Of a stretch of 64,000 nt of DNA, positions 1 through 10,197 are shown piece by piece (the first letter of the stretch is position 1; each line of letters starts with the position of its first letter). This DNA comes from Dehalococcoidia bacterium. GTDB taxonomy: Bacteria; Chloroflexota; Dehalococcoidia; Lucifugimonadales; Lucifugimonadaceae. The translations under genes were made by a program, and so were the position numbers. Below the pieces are notes generated by a model. That model had not been told where the DNA came from. It ran no database searches and saw only the letters and a program-made list of their open reading frames with translations. The DNA lies in assembly GCA_012959765.1 (NCBI GenBank), contig DUCO01000040.1, positions 62,001 to 126,000 of the forward strand. Reading direction: 5' to 3'.

Positions 1-408
1 TCCCCGCGAAAGCCCTTCTACCTTCTTGTCCCGGTGCTCATAGAGTCCGACTTTATGCAGTATCTCTAAACCGCGATCCAGTGCTTCGTCTTTCGATAGT
101 CCTCGCAGCCGCCCCAGGTACCGAAGAATGCTCGAAACTTTTTCCTTGCGAAGTAGCCCTCGTTCTTCTGGCAGGTAGCCAACACGAGACATGGCGTCGT
201 CGGCTTTCAGACCATCGAGCATCCGTATTTGTCCCGCATCGGGTCGAAGAATGCCGAGGGCGGTTCGAATGGTCGTGGTTTTCCCAGAGCCGTTGGGGCC
301 AAGAAAGCCAAACACATCGCCTTCTTCAACAGAAAATGAGATGTCATCGATGACTGTTTTGTCGCCGAAACGCTTCGTCAGATCTTCTATTTCCAGAGCG
401 TAGGCCAA
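1..408 (-). CDS. ABC transporter ATP-binding protein (N-terminal part, cut by window edge)
   Basis: The first 136 codons of an ABC ATPase are visible; the rest lies beyond position 1. The protein begins MAYALEIEDLTKRFGDK and carries Walker A GPNGSGKTT near residues 39-47, followed by a Q-loop region (GYLPEERGLL) typical of NatA/CcmA-type exporter ATPases. The start is TTG at 406-408: a TAA stop lies directly upstream in the same frame, and AGGA sits 8 nt before the TTG. ATP hydrolysis would drive a partner ABC-2 permease that is probably encoded outside the window. The substrate cannot be told. The signature motif and Walker B are not in view. Confidence 0.9.
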   Translation of the reverse strand, partial: MAYALEIEDLTKRFGDKTVIDDISFSVEEGDVFGFLGPNGSGKTTTIRTALGILRPDAGQIRMLDGLKADDAMSRVGYLPEERGLLRKEKVSSILRYLGRLRGLSKDEALDRGLEILHKVGLYEHRDKKVEGLSRG

Positions 409-460
409 TTAAAGAATCCTGATTTTGCCGAGCCCGTTCAGCGATACGGCTGTTGAACCG

Positions 461-1495
461 CTAGGAGATTTCTTTCATCACACGATCGAGGGCAGAAATG
501 GCGAATTCGTAATCTTCGCTCGATACACCGTAGTGGGTCACGATCCTCAAATCTGAGTCTCCACCGTTGATGTGGACGCCTTCTTCTTTCATTCTGGCAG
601 CGATTTCGTTGCCTGTATGTGCAGGAACATCGAATCTGATGATGTTGGTCTGGATGTGTTCGGGGTCGACAGAAATACCCTTCATCTCTGCCATTCTCGA
701 TGCGATGTGTCGGGCGCTGTCGTGGTCTTCCTGCATCCGGTCGATCATCGAATCAAGTGCCACGATACCCGCCGCCGCCACGATGCCGACCTGTCGCATG
801 CCCGCTCCGAGCATCTTGCGCCATCGATCGGCCTCGTCAATGAAATCTTTTGAGCCAACCAAAACCGAACCGATCGGGCAGGATAGCCCTTTGGAAAGAC
901 AGAACGTTGCGCTATCCATCTGCTCAGTGAGATCGGAAGCTGGAACTCCTAACGCAACCGCTGCGTTGAATATCCGAGCGCCATCGAGGTGAACTTGCAG
1001 GTCCTTTTCGTGTGCAGCATCGGCCATAGCCTTCATCTGCCCAGCGTTCAGGGCACGACCGCTCGATGCGTTGTGGGTGTTCTCAATTGTCAGCAATCGG
1101 GTCGGTGGCTTGTGGTAGTCCCGTGGTTTCACCGCTTCCTGAATCAGGTCCGGCTCCAAAAAACCGAATGCGTCGGTTTTGATCGGATACAGAATCACGC
1201 TGCCCAGCACCATCGTGCCGCCAGCTTCGTTGTTCATGATGTGGCACTGATCGCCTACCAGCACTTCATCGCCACGCTGGCAATGAGCCAGAACCGCAAC
1301 AAGATTTCCCTGTGTGCCTGAAGTCACGAACAATCCCGCTTCTTTGCCCAGCGTGTCGGCGGCCTTTTGCTGCAGCTCGTTCACCGTCGGGTCGTCGCCG
1401 TAAACATCGTCGCCAAGTTCGGCCTCGTACATGGCCCGTCGCATCTCGGGGCTTGGGTGTGTGACTGTGTCACTCCGTAGATCGACTCGGATCAT
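461..1495 (-). CDS. ltaE: Low-specificity L-threonine aldolase
   Basis: A cytoplasmic PLP enzyme of fold type I, 344 residues, that cleaves L-threonine or L-allo-threonine to glycine and acetaldehyde. It opens with the family hallmark DLRSDTVTHPSPEMR and has GDDVYGDDPTV and the PLP-lysine region FCLSKGLSCPIGS near residue 200. The length is normal for the family. The ATG start is preceded by AGGAG at 9 nt. It lies upstream of the ABC ATPase on the same strand with about 50 bp between them, so the two could be cotranscribed, though no functional link is evident. It faces lspA divergently across a 167-bp gap. Confidence 0.93.
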   Translation of the reverse strand: MIRVDLRSDTVTHPSPEMRRAMYEAELGDDVYGDDPTVNELQQKAADTLGKEAGLFVTSGTQGNLVAVLAHCQRGDEVLVGDQCHIMNNEAGGTMVLGSVILYPIKTDAFGFLEPDLIQEAVKPRDYHKPPTRLLTIENTHNASSGRALNAGQMKAMADAAHEKDLQVHLDGARIFNAAVALGVPASDLTEQMDSATFCLSKGLSCPIGSVLVGSKDFIDEADRWRKMLGAGMRQVGIVAAAGIVALDSMIDRMQEDHDSARHIASRMAEMKGISVDPEHIQTNIIRFDVPAHTGNEIAARMKEEGVHINGGDSDLRIVTHYGVSSEDYEFAISALDRVMKEIS

Positions 1496-1662
1496 GCCGT
1501 TGGTTCTCCTGAATGGGGAAAGTTCGTTTTGGAAACTTAGTACTGATATCTATTTCGACCGGCGATTCTATCTGTCGGATGACTCCGCGCCTACGGTCCG
1601 AACGTATACTCGAATAGGACTTTCAGAGCCGACATCCGGCATTAAGAGCAAAATCGACCAAA

Positions 1663-2289
1663 TTGACCACGTCTCCGCCAACCGAATCTAGCAGCAGCAG
1701 CAGGGCGAAATTATCCGATCCAATTCCATGGATCATGATGCTGACCGCCGTCGTTCTCGACCAGCTTACTAAGTGGCTCGTTATTCAAAACCTGGCAGTT
1801 GGGCAATCGTGGCCCGAAACCGGACTCTTCAGGTTTACCCATGCCTGGAACACCGGAACCGCTTTTTCTCTGTTTCAGGGTCAGGGCGACATTCTGACGT
1901 GGGTGTCGCTTGGTGCCGTTGCTGTTCTGACCTGGATCTACCGATCTATCGACAACCCGTCGTGGATGCTACGAGTTGCGTTCGGAATGCAGTTCGGTGG
2001 TGCGATTGGCAACATTATCGACCGCATTCGAATTGGCCATGTGACCGACTTTATCGACGTTGGGTGGTGGCCGGTGTTCAACATCGCCGACTCTTCGATC
2101 GTTATCGGAATCGGGCTGATGATCTTCTACTTCTTGTTCCTCGATAAGGCACCCGAAGACGCCGATTCTGAGGTTGCGGAAGAGGTTGTTACTGAGAATG
2201 CCGCTATAGTTGAGGGTAGTGGGACTGGCGCATCTGGCGAATCACCGGAGCCGGCGGTTGCAAAAACTTCACTCGAACCTAACGAGTAG
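1663..2289 (+). CDS. lspA: Lipoprotein signal peptidase (signal peptidase II)
   Basis: An inner-membrane aspartyl protease that removes the signal peptide from lipidated prolipoproteins. Four membrane segments are recognisable. The catalytic aspartates are D129 in GHVTDFID and D143 in FNIADSS, and the motif GNIIDRIRIGHVTDF is conserved. The 208-residue chain is longer than usual because it has a Ser-rich N-terminus of about 25 residues and a charged C-terminal tail of about 45 residues (Glu/Ala/Ser-rich). The start is TTG with no convincing ribosome site, so an internal ATG at 1732 remains possible. rluD follows 19 bp downstream, a pairing seen in many bacteria. Confidence 0.92.
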   Translation: MTTSPPTESSSSSRAKLSDPIPWIMMLTAVVLDQLTKWLVIQNLAVGQSWPETGLFRFTHAWNTGTAFSLFQGQGDILTWVSLGAVAVLTWIYRSIDNPSWMLRVAFGMQFGGAIGNIIDRIRIGHVTDFIDVGWWPVFNIADSSIVIGIGLMIFYFLFLDKAPEDADSEVAEEVVTENAAIVEGSGTGASGESPEPAVAKTSLEPNE

Positions 2290-2308
2290 CAGAGTTGAGT
2301 AAATCCTG

Positions 2309-3220
2309 ATGGAGTTCACAGTTTCTGGTGAGCAGGCCGGACGAAGGCTCGACGTTTTTCTGGCCGAACAGTGGGACGAAGCCGAGTCACGCTCAGACGC
2401 CCAGCGAACTATCAAAGCTGGCGGTGTTTCTATCGATGGCCGGGTTATTTCCCAAGTATCCGCAAAGCTCAACGAAGGTCAGCTTGTTAGTGTCACATCG
2501 AAGTCCAATGTGGTTGCCAAAACGATCATTGCAAGCAATATTCCCCTGACGGTCGCTTATGAAGACGACCATATCGCTGTTATCGACAAGCCAGTTGGAA
2601 TGACCGTTCACCCCGGTGCTGGACACACCGATGACACGCTTGCGAATGGTGCTGTAAATCGGTGGCCCCAAATCGTTGGAATTGGCGAAGCTGACCGACC
2701 GGGAATCGTTCATCGACTTGACCGCGACACCAGTGGCCTGATGGTCATAGCCCTGACAGAACAGGCGTATACGAAACTCTCCGAGATGATTTTCAACCGT
2801 GAAATGACCCGGATTTACACCGCACTTGTCCACGGCGTGCCCGATTCTCGTGAAGGCGTTATTGATGCTCCGATTGGACGAGATCCGCACAACCGCACGA
2901 AGCAGGCAATCGACGAAAACGGTCGCCCGTCTCGCACGCACTACAAGGTCGAATTCGAAATCGGTGATTTTTCGTTTCTCAAAGTTCAACTCGAAACGGG
3001 CCGCATGCACCAAATTCGAGTTCACCTGAACGCCATTGGTCACGCCGTTGTTGGCGACCAGAGCTATGGCAAACGTGCCAGCTCGATGATCAAGAGCCTG
3101 AATCGCCAGTTCCTCCACGCTTCGAAGCTGGAGTTCGCTCATCTCGTGACTGGCGAGCCGTTGTCGATCGAGTCAAAACTCCCCGCTGACCTGCAGCACG
3201 CCCTCGACTCGCTAGCGTGA
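2309..3220 (+). CDS. rluD: RluA/RluD-family 23S rRNA pseudouridine synthase
   Basis: Converts uridines to pseudouridine in large-subunit rRNA. The N-terminal 60 residues form an S4-like RNA-binding domain (GRRLDVFLAEQW). The catalytic domain follows with the motif HRLDRDTSG, whose Asp140 is the nucleophile, then VHPGAGH and the late motif GRMHQIRVHL. At 303 residues it matches RluD. Family membership is certain, but which of the RluA/C/D sites it modifies is inferred only from the S4 domain and the lspA neighbourhood. Confidence 0.9.
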   Translation: MEFTVSGEQAGRRLDVFLAEQWDEAESRSDAQRTIKAGGVSIDGRVISQVSAKLNEGQLVSVTSKSNVVAKTIIASNIPLTVAYEDDHIAVIDKPVGMTVHPGAGHTDDTLANGAVNRWPQIVGIGEADRPGIVHRLDRDTSGLMVIALTEQAYTKLSEMIFNREMTRIYTALVHGVPDSREGVIDAPIGRDPHNRTKQAIDENGRPSRTHYKVEFEIGDFSFLKVQLETGRMHQIRVHLNAIGHAVVGDQSYGKRASSMIKSLNRQFLHASKLEFAHLVTGEPLSIESKLPADLQHALDSLA

Positions 3221-3284
3221 TAGCCATGGTGATTCGTAGTTACTAACGTTCCCTATCGCCCCAGTCGCTGCTAAAGTTTTTCGA

Positions 3285-4796
<1,512 letters not shown>

Positions 4797-4818
4797 CCAC
4801 TTGCTGGCAATACCCAGA

Positions 4819-4848
4819 TTGACCTCGTACTGGGCTACTACCTATACT
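4819..4848 (+). promoter_or_regulatory. Sigma-70-type promoter for rpsU
   Basis: TTGACC at 4819-4824 and TATACT at 4843-4848 are separated by 18 nt. The site lies just after the gltX stop and 56 bp before the rpsU start. This gives rpsU its own transcription start in addition to any read-through from gltX. Identified by consensus match only. Confidence 0.6.
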
Positions 4849-4904
4849 GGAAGATAGCGCATCTGCAATTCAGATGAATTTTTCAGGTCGGTTACGAATC
4901 TATC

Positions 4905-5129
4905 GTGGTCGCCAAATACGAATCAGGAACACCGTTGGTAGAACTACGAATCAACGAAGGCGAGAGCTTCGAAGGCTTTCTCCGACGCTTCACCAAGCGT
5001 GTACAGCAGGAATCAATCATTTCTGAGGCTCGCCGACGACAGCACTTCGAGCCGCCTTCCATCACTCGAAAGAAGACTGCAGCAGCAAAGCGACGCAAGA
5101 GCGTCAAGGCAACGCTGAAAAACATGTAG
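4905..5129 (+). CDS. rpsU: 30S ribosomal protein S21
   Basis: A small basic ribosomal protein, 74 residues, that binds near the platform of the 30S subunit during initiation. It shows the family pattern VELRINEGESFEGFLRRFTKRV followed by a Lys/Arg-rich tail (KKTAAAKRRKSVKATLK). The start is GTG, giving MVAKYESG. An upstream ATG at 4874 is out of frame. A strong terminator follows, so rpsU forms a short transcription unit of its own. Confidence 0.95.
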   Translation: MVAKYESGTPLVELRINEGESFEGFLRRFTKRVQQESIISEARRRQHFEPPSITRKKTAAAKRRKSVKATLKNM

Positions 5130-5174
5130 TCAGAAATCAAAGCTCACCTGTGGGTTTTGATTTGTACGCGATAG

Positions 5175-5204
5175 CACCCCGTTTATTTCGGGGTGTTTTT
5201 GTTT
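5175..5204 (+). terminator. Rho-independent terminator after rpsU
   Basis: A perfect 7-bp stem CACCCCG / CGGGGTG with a TTTATTT loop, followed by TTTTTGTTT. It separates rpsU from purQ. Confidence 0.9.
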
Positions 5205-5366
5205 AACGCTTCTGCTCCCTGGCAATAAGCCGTTAATTTCACATCCGCTTAACAATTAACCCCGCCTAGGCGGTGATTTTGTGGGCGGGAGAGGTGACAA
5301 TAGATTTCACACTCGCAGAGCGAGTTTCGGATCGACCCAATTGCCTGCCTTGATGGAGCATCTAAA

Positions 5367-6068
5367 TTGAAGTTCGGGATTGTTGTGTTCCCCGGTACCT
5401 GGAGCGAGAAGGACACCCACCACGCGGTTTCTGGTGTGTTGGGTCAGGAAGCCGAGTACATCTGGCACGATGACGAAGCGCTGGACGACTTCGATGCGAT
5501 CGTGCTTCCCGGTGGATTTTCGTACGGCGACTTCCTACGTTCTGGCGCTATCGCCAGCCACTCACCCGTTATGGGCGCCGTAAAGGCGTTTGCGAATCGT
5601 GGCGGTCCGGTGATCGGCATCTGCAACGGCTTTCAAGTTCTTTGTGAATCGGGGCTTTTGCCCGGCGTGCTGATGCACAACGACCACCTTGAGTTCCGGT
5701 GCATCTGGACCGATCTCAAAGTGGAAAACGACTCCACGATATTCACGTCGGATGCAACCAAGGGCCAAACGCTTCACATCCCAATGTCGCACGGTGAAGG
5801 CAATTTCCAGGCCGACGATGCGACTATTGAACGGCTCGAAGGTAACGGGCAGATAGTGTTCCGGTACGCCGATGCCGAGGGAAACGTCACCCCCGATATC
5901 AACCCCAATGGCTCGGCCAACAACATCGCGGGAATCGTCAACGAACGTGGCAACGTGATGGGGATGATGCCGCACCCTGAAAAGGCCTGCGAGCAGCTCA
6001 TCGGCGGCGATGACGGCAACATAATTTTCAGATCGATGATCGACAACATCGTCGCTTCACTGGCGTAA
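5367..6068 (+). CDS. purQ: Phosphoribosylformylglycinamidine synthase, glutaminase subunit PurQ
   Basis: The class I glutamine amidotransferase subunit of FGAM synthase, feeding ammonia to PurL in the fourth step of purine synthesis. The nucleophile is Cys86 in GICNGFQVL; the partner His and Glu are in MPHPEKACE near residue 211. The length of 233 residues is that of the stand-alone small subunit. The start is TTG with GGAG 9 nt upstream. purL follows 55 bp downstream. The third subunit, PurS, normally encoded just upstream, does not fit in the 162 bp between the rpsU terminator and this start. Confidence 0.96.
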   Translation: MKFGIVVFPGTWSEKDTHHAVSGVLGQEAEYIWHDDEALDDFDAIVLPGGFSYGDFLRSGAIASHSPVMGAVKAFANRGGPVIGICNGFQVLCESGLLPGVLMHNDHLEFRCIWTDLKVENDSTIFTSDATKGQTLHIPMSHGEGNFQADDATIERLEGNGQIVFRYADAEGNVTPDINPNGSANNIAGIVNERGNVMGMMPHPEKACEQLIGGDDGNIIFRSMIDNIVASLA

Positions 6069-6123
6069 CCGATCAGGTAACAACTCTTCCAAAGTTTTTC
6101 AGCACACGGAACTATTCATTCAT

Positions 6124-8334
6124 ATGACGGTAAGCCAGGAAACACTCGACGAAATCGCCCTTAGTCGCTCCGAATACGAAGCGATAATTGATCGACTGGG
6201 CCGAGAACCAAACTCACTCGAACTGGGACTGTTCGGTGCGCTGTGGTCGGAGCACTGCGGATACAAGCACACCAAGGCGCTGCTTCGCACACTGCCATCC
6301 TCTTCCGAGCGACTTCTAGTTGCTCCCGGTGCCGAAAATGCCGGTGTTATTGATCTGGGAGACGGTCTCGCAGTTGCCTTCAAGATCGAGTCGCACAATC
6401 ACCCGTCTGCCATCGAGCCTTTCGAAGGCGCAGCTACTGGCGTTGGCGGGATTATTCGTGACATCTTCGCAATGGGCGCACGCCCAATCGCCCTCCTCAA
6501 CTCACTTCGATTTGGCCAGCCCGACGACGCCCGAACTCGTTATCTCATCAACGGCGTAATCGGTGGTATTTCTTCCTACGGCAACTGCATCGGTATTCCC
6601 GACGTGGGAGGCGAGATATTTTTCTCAGACACCTACAAAGGCAACCCGCTGGTCAATGCCATGTGCGTGGGCCTGATCGAAGACGGCAAGATGGCGAGCG
6701 CTTCGGCTAAAGAGCCCGGAGACTTGCTGATTCTGGTTGGTGCAGATACCGGTCGCGACGGTATTCACGGAGCTTCTGGTCTCGCATCGAGAGCCTTCGA
6801 AGAGCAGGCCGAAATGCGCTCGGCCGTTCAGGTCGGTAACCCGTTCCTTGAGAAGGTGCTGATCGAAGCGTGCATCGAGTCGCTCGATCTGCCGGGTGTT
6901 GTTGGACTTCAAGACTGTGGTGCAGCTGGCATCACATCGGCAGCTATCGAAATGGCAGAGCGTTCCGGGATGGGCCTGAAGCTGCTGATCGACGAAGTTC
7001 CACGACGCGAAGAAGGCATGACACCTTACGAGGTGATGCTCTCGGAATCTCAAGAGCGAATGCTTCTCGCGGTTACACCGGGACTTGAGGGTCCGGTGTT
7101 TGAGCTGTTTGAAAAGTGGGACCTCGACGCCACCGTTATCGGCGAGTTCGAGTTGGGCGAGGATGTCCGCATTTACGATGAGGGCGAGGAAGTTAGTTCG
7201 ACTCCGGTCATCACCCTGACCGATGCTCCCGAGTACAAGTTCACCGGTACCAAACCCGACTGGTTGGAAGTCCTTCAGAACGTCGATCTTTCAGCAACTC
7301 CTCTGTCAACTGAATCGCCAGCAAGCACGCTGTTAAAAATGCTTGCTTCCCCAAATATCGCCTCGCGATTCCCGATCTACCAGCAGTACGACTATCACGT
7401 CCAAACCAACACGGTTGTCGAGCCCGGAGGCGACGCCGCTGTGCTTCGGCTGAAGGGCTCGAAGCGTGGCATTGCGGTATCGACCGATTGCAATGGCCGG
7501 ATTTGCTATTTGGACCCGGAAGTCGGCACAGTCATCGCAGTCGCTGAAGCCTGCCGGAACCTCTCGGTTACTGGTGCGGAGCCTGTAGCGCTCACGGACG
7601 GCCTCAACTTCGGTAACCCGGAAACTGCCGACGTACAGTTCCAGCTCACCGAGTCGATCGCGGGCATGAGTCGTGCGGCCGAAGCGTTCGGCATCCCGAT
7701 CGTCAGCGGTAACGCCAGCCTTTACAACCAGTCGAACGGAATCGATATTTTCCCGACTCCGATCATTGGCTCACTCGGCCTGCTCGAAGATGTCTCAAAA
7801 CACTCAACCGCCGGGTTCAAGTCAGCAGGCGATGTGATCGTTTTACTCGGAACTGACTCGGCGTGGGACGATATCGATGGTCTTGCTGGAAGCGAGTACC
7901 TCGATTTGGTTCACGGTAAGGTCGAGGGCCAGCCACGAATCGATCTCGATCTCGAAATTCGAACCCAGGCGATGTGCCGAGAAGCTATAGCGAACGATCT
8001 TGTGGCTTCTGGTCACGATGTTTCCGACGGTGGAGTTGCGTGCGCAATCGCCGAGAGTGCGATCATCGGCGGCATTGGTGCGGTAATCACCGAAGCACCC
8101 GGCGACCGATGGGACGCAGCGATGTTTGGCGAGACTCAGTCGCGAATCGTGCTGAGCGTGACGAGCGAGAACCTGAGCGCTGTCGAGGCTCTCGCAGCAG
8201 CCCAGAACATTCCAATGGTGGTCGTAGGCACAGTCGGCGGCGATTCGGTGTTGTTCGGCGATGATGTTGCAGTCTCCCTCGACGATGTCGGCGACGCCTG
8301 GAAAAACGGCTTCAACCGGGCGACCTCAGACTGA
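6124..8334 (+). CDS. purL: Phosphoribosylformylglycinamidine synthase, synthetase subunit PurL
   Basis: The ATP-dependent subunit of FGAM synthase that converts FGAR plus ammonia to FGAM. At 736 residues it is the short bacterial/archaeal form, which works as a complex with PurQ and PurS. Features include SEHCGYKHTKALL near residue 40, FKIESHNHPSAIEP around 90, and two AIRS-like halves with the glycine-rich segment LQDCGAAGITSA and later VSDGGVACAIAES. It is in the purQ unit, and a HAD phosphatase gene starts 6 bp after its stop. Confidence 0.96.
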   Translation: MTVSQETLDEIALSRSEYEAIIDRLGREPNSLELGLFGALWSEHCGYKHTKALLRTLPSSSERLLVAPGAENAGVIDLGDGLAVAFKIESHNHPSAIEPFEGAATGVGGIIRDIFAMGARPIALLNSLRFGQPDDARTRYLINGVIGGISSYGNCIGIPDVGGEIFFSDTYKGNPLVNAMCVGLIEDGKMASASAKEPGDLLILVGADTGRDGIHGASGLASRAFEEQAEMRSAVQVGNPFLEKVLIEACIESLDLPGVVGLQDCGAAGITSAAIEMAERSGMGLKLLIDEVPRREEGMTPYEVMLSESQERMLLAVTPGLEGPVFELFEKWDLDATVIGEFELGEDVRIYDEGEEVSSTPVITLTDAPEYKFTGTKPDWLEVLQNVDLSATPLSTESPASTLLKMLASPNIASRFPIYQQYDYHVQTNTVVEPGGDAAVLRLKGSKRGIAVSTDCNGRICYLDPEVGTVIAVAEACRNLSVTGAEPVALTDGLNFGNPETADVQFQLTESIAGMSRAAEAFGIPIVSGNASLYNQSNGIDIFPTPIIGSLGLLEDVSKHSTAGFKSAGDVIVLLGTDSAWDDIDGLAGSEYLDLVHGKVEGQPRIDLDLEIRTQAMCREAIANDLVASGHDVSDGGVACAIAESAIIGGIGAVITEAPGDRWDAAMFGETQSRIVLSVTSENLSAVEALAAAQNIPMVVVGTVGGDSVLFGDDVAVSLDDVGDAWKNGFNRATSD

Positions 8335-8340
8335 GCGCTG

Positions 8341-9198
8341 ATGACACCTACCCAAACCAATGTTTCGTCGCTGATCGAACGCTACGACGCGCTTTTCTTC
8401 GATTCGTTCGGTGTACTCGTAGACGGCGTTGACGCGCTGCCCGGTGCTGTCGATCTGATTGACCGCATGAACGCCGAAGCCGTGGAGTACTTCGTGGTCA
8501 CGAATGATGCATCGGCGTCGCTCGCCGGCCAAATCAAAACGTTCACCCGGCAGGGACTTGCCGTACCGGTCGAGCGCATCGTCAACTCAGGCGGTCTGAT
8601 CACCGGGTATTTCGAACAGAACGACCTGCAAGGCACCCTAACGCTTGTGCTTGGAACACAGTACGCAAAGGACTATACGACAGCCGCCGGCGCCAGACTC
8701 GTGGAACTCGACGGTGAGACCGAACCCAACGTTGTCGTAGTTGGTCACAGCGGTCCACATGACTGGGAATCAACACTCGAATCGCTGCTCTCTCTGTTCA
8801 GCAGAAGGTACACCCAAGATAATCCCGTACGACTCGTACTGCCAAATCCCGATTTCATCTATCCAAACGGACCCGGCATGTACGGGTTTGGTGCCGCTGC
8901 GTTCGTTGATCTTCTCGAACAGGCTTTAACGCGACTTCACGGAACCCACGAATCTCTGGTTGCATCTAAGTTAGGTAAGCCGTACTCACCGATATTCACT
9001 GAAGCCGTAAAGCGAGCAGGATCTGAAAACGTCGTGATGATCGGCGACCAGCTGGAAACCGATATTCTGGGTGCGAACCGTGCAGGCATAGATTCGGCAG
9101 TCGTTACTACTGGAATCAACCGCCGCACTACAGCCGACGAGTTCGATGAAGTTGCCGATGATCTGACTCCTCGGTATATCCTTGCTTCTCTGGTATAA
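8341..9198 (+). CDS. HAD-IIA family hydrolase (NagD/TIGR01459-like phosphatase)
   Basis: A 285-residue haloacid-dehalogenase-type hydrolase, probably a small-molecule phosphatase. Motif I is FFDSFGVLVDG with nucleophile Asp21; the usual second Asp of DxD is replaced by Phe, as in HAD-IIA members with a D-x-W/F-G-V motif. The C-terminal motif MIGDQLETDILGANRAG supplies the Mg-binding acids. The cap region lies between (VNSGGLITGYF). It starts 6 bp after purL and is probably translated from the same mRNA. The substrate is unknown; a nucleotide or sugar phosphate is an inference from family and context. Confidence 0.85.
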   Translation: MTPTQTNVSSLIERYDALFFDSFGVLVDGVDALPGAVDLIDRMNAEAVEYFVVTNDASASLAGQIKTFTRQGLAVPVERIVNSGGLITGYFEQNDLQGTLTLVLGTQYAKDYTTAAGARLVELDGETEPNVVVVGHSGPHDWESTLESLLSLFSRRYTQDNPVRLVLPNPDFIYPNGPGMYGFGAAAFVDLLEQALTRLHGTHESLVASKLGKPYSPIFTEAVKRAGSENVVMIGDQLETDILGANRAGIDSAVVTTGINRRTTADEFDEVADDLTPRYILASLV

Positions 9199-9288
9199 AA
9201 TTACAAAATAGAAGAACGTTAAATAGATAAATCGACGCGAGTGCCTGATGGCGCTCGCGTTTGCTTGTGGTTCCAACGACGAACAAAA

Positions 9289-9699
9289 ATGCCAACATAC
9301 GTTTACAAGTGCGCTGATAACGGCCACATTTTTGAATTAGTCCAAAAGTTCAGTGCCGACCCCGGCGCCGACTGCCCAACCTGCGGCAGTCAGTCGAAGC
9401 GTCAGATATCTGCACCCACCGTTATCTACAAGGGCTCGGGTTTTTACACCACCGACTACGGGTCCGGTTCGGGCAGCAAGTCATCGAACGGCAGCAACTC
9501 AAGCAAGAGCAGTTCTTCTAGCTCCGATTCTTCCGATTCGTCGTCATCTTCCTCTTCTTCTGATTCTGATTCTGATTCTGGGAAGAAATCTTCAGATAAA
9601 AGCACCAGCAGCGATAGCAGTAGCAGCAGTGATAGCGGAAGTTCGCGCTCGCACGGCGGCGGAAGCCACTCGCACGGCGCTGGCAGCCACACCCACTAA
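9289..9699 (+). CDS. FmdB-family zinc-ribbon protein with Ser- and His-rich tail
   Basis: A small putative regulatory or zinc-binding protein, 136 residues from ATG 9289. The N-terminus MPTYVYKCADNGHIFELV is the FmdB/CxxC-CxxC-SSSS signature. The first knuckle is altered: Cys8 is present but the second cysteine is Asn11, with His13 close by. The second knuckle CPTC (29-32) is intact. From about residue 62 the chain is almost all Ser, Asp and Gly, ending in a His/Gly/Ser tail (SHGGGSHSHGAGSHTH) that could bind metal. Upstream codons to 9241 are open but do not resemble the family. dtd follows 19 bp later. Confidence 0.8.
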   Translation: MPTYVYKCADNGHIFELVQKFSADPGADCPTCGSQSKRQISAPTVIYKGSGFYTTDYGSGSGSKSSNGSNSSKSSSSSSDSSDSSSSSSSSDSDSDSGKKSSDKSTSSDSSSSSDSGSSRSHGGGSHSHGAGSHTH

Positions 9700-9718
9700 C
9701 TAAGGGTTCCAAGCTGAA

Positions 9719-10189
9719 ATGCGCGCCGTAATCCAACGGGTAAATCGAGCCTCGGTAACTGTCGACGACGAGGTCACCGGGTCGATAGATCGTGGACTGT
9801 GTCTGTTGATCGGGATCACCCACGAAGACACCGAAGACGATCTCAAGTACATCGTCGATAAGACTCTAAACATGAGGATATTCCCTGATCCAAACGGTGA
9901 TTCGGGGTTCGACGAGTCGGTTCAGGATATTGGTGGCGGACTGCTGCTGATAAGCCAGTTCACTTTGTACGCCACCACACGAAAAGGTCGACGGCCGGGG
10001 TTCACCGAGGCGGCTCGACCTGAGATAGCACAGCCGATGTTCGATCAGCTTATCGACGCGTTTAGGTTCAGTGGCCTGAGAGTTCAGACCGGCGTGTTTG
10101 GGGCGATGATGAACGTCGAGATCGAGAACGCAGGGCCGATGACGATCATGCTGGATTCAGCGGATAGGAACGCCCCAAGGCGGGGGTAG
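9719..10189 (+). CDS. dtd: D-aminoacyl-tRNA deacylase
   Basis: A homodimeric editing enzyme that removes D-amino acids (and glycine from tRNA-Ala) from mischarged tRNAs. It begins MRAVIQRVNRASVTVD. The family motif SQFTLYATTRKGRRPGF is present near residue 80 and the Gly-cisPro motif appears as NAGPMT near residue 139. At 156 residues it has the usual length. The gene is the last of the plus-strand run from purQ and converges on a lipoprotein gene. Confidence 0.95.
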   Translation: MRAVIQRVNRASVTVDDEVTGSIDRGLCLLIGITHEDTEDDLKYIVDKTLNMRIFPDPNGDSGFDESVQDIGGGLLLISQFTLYATTRKGRRPGFTEAARPEIAQPMFDQLIDAFRFSGLRVQTGVFGAMMNVEIENAGPMTIMLDSADRNAPRRG

Positions 10190-10197
10190 CGGCTAGC

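Noticed and set aside
5311-5325. ACTCGC-AGA-GCGAGT hairpin upstream of purQ as a purine riboswitch or terminator
   Set aside because: The stem is short, has no T-tract, and the leader has none of the three-way junction features of a purine riboswitch.
9559-9580. TCTGAT repeats as a CRISPR or other array
   Set aside because: They are three-and-a-half in-frame hexamers coding Ser-Asp; there are no spacers.
9456-9692. Minus-strand Leu/Glu-rich frame opposite the FmdB-type tail
   Set aside because: Low-complexity antisense of the Ser/Asp tract, with no independent support.
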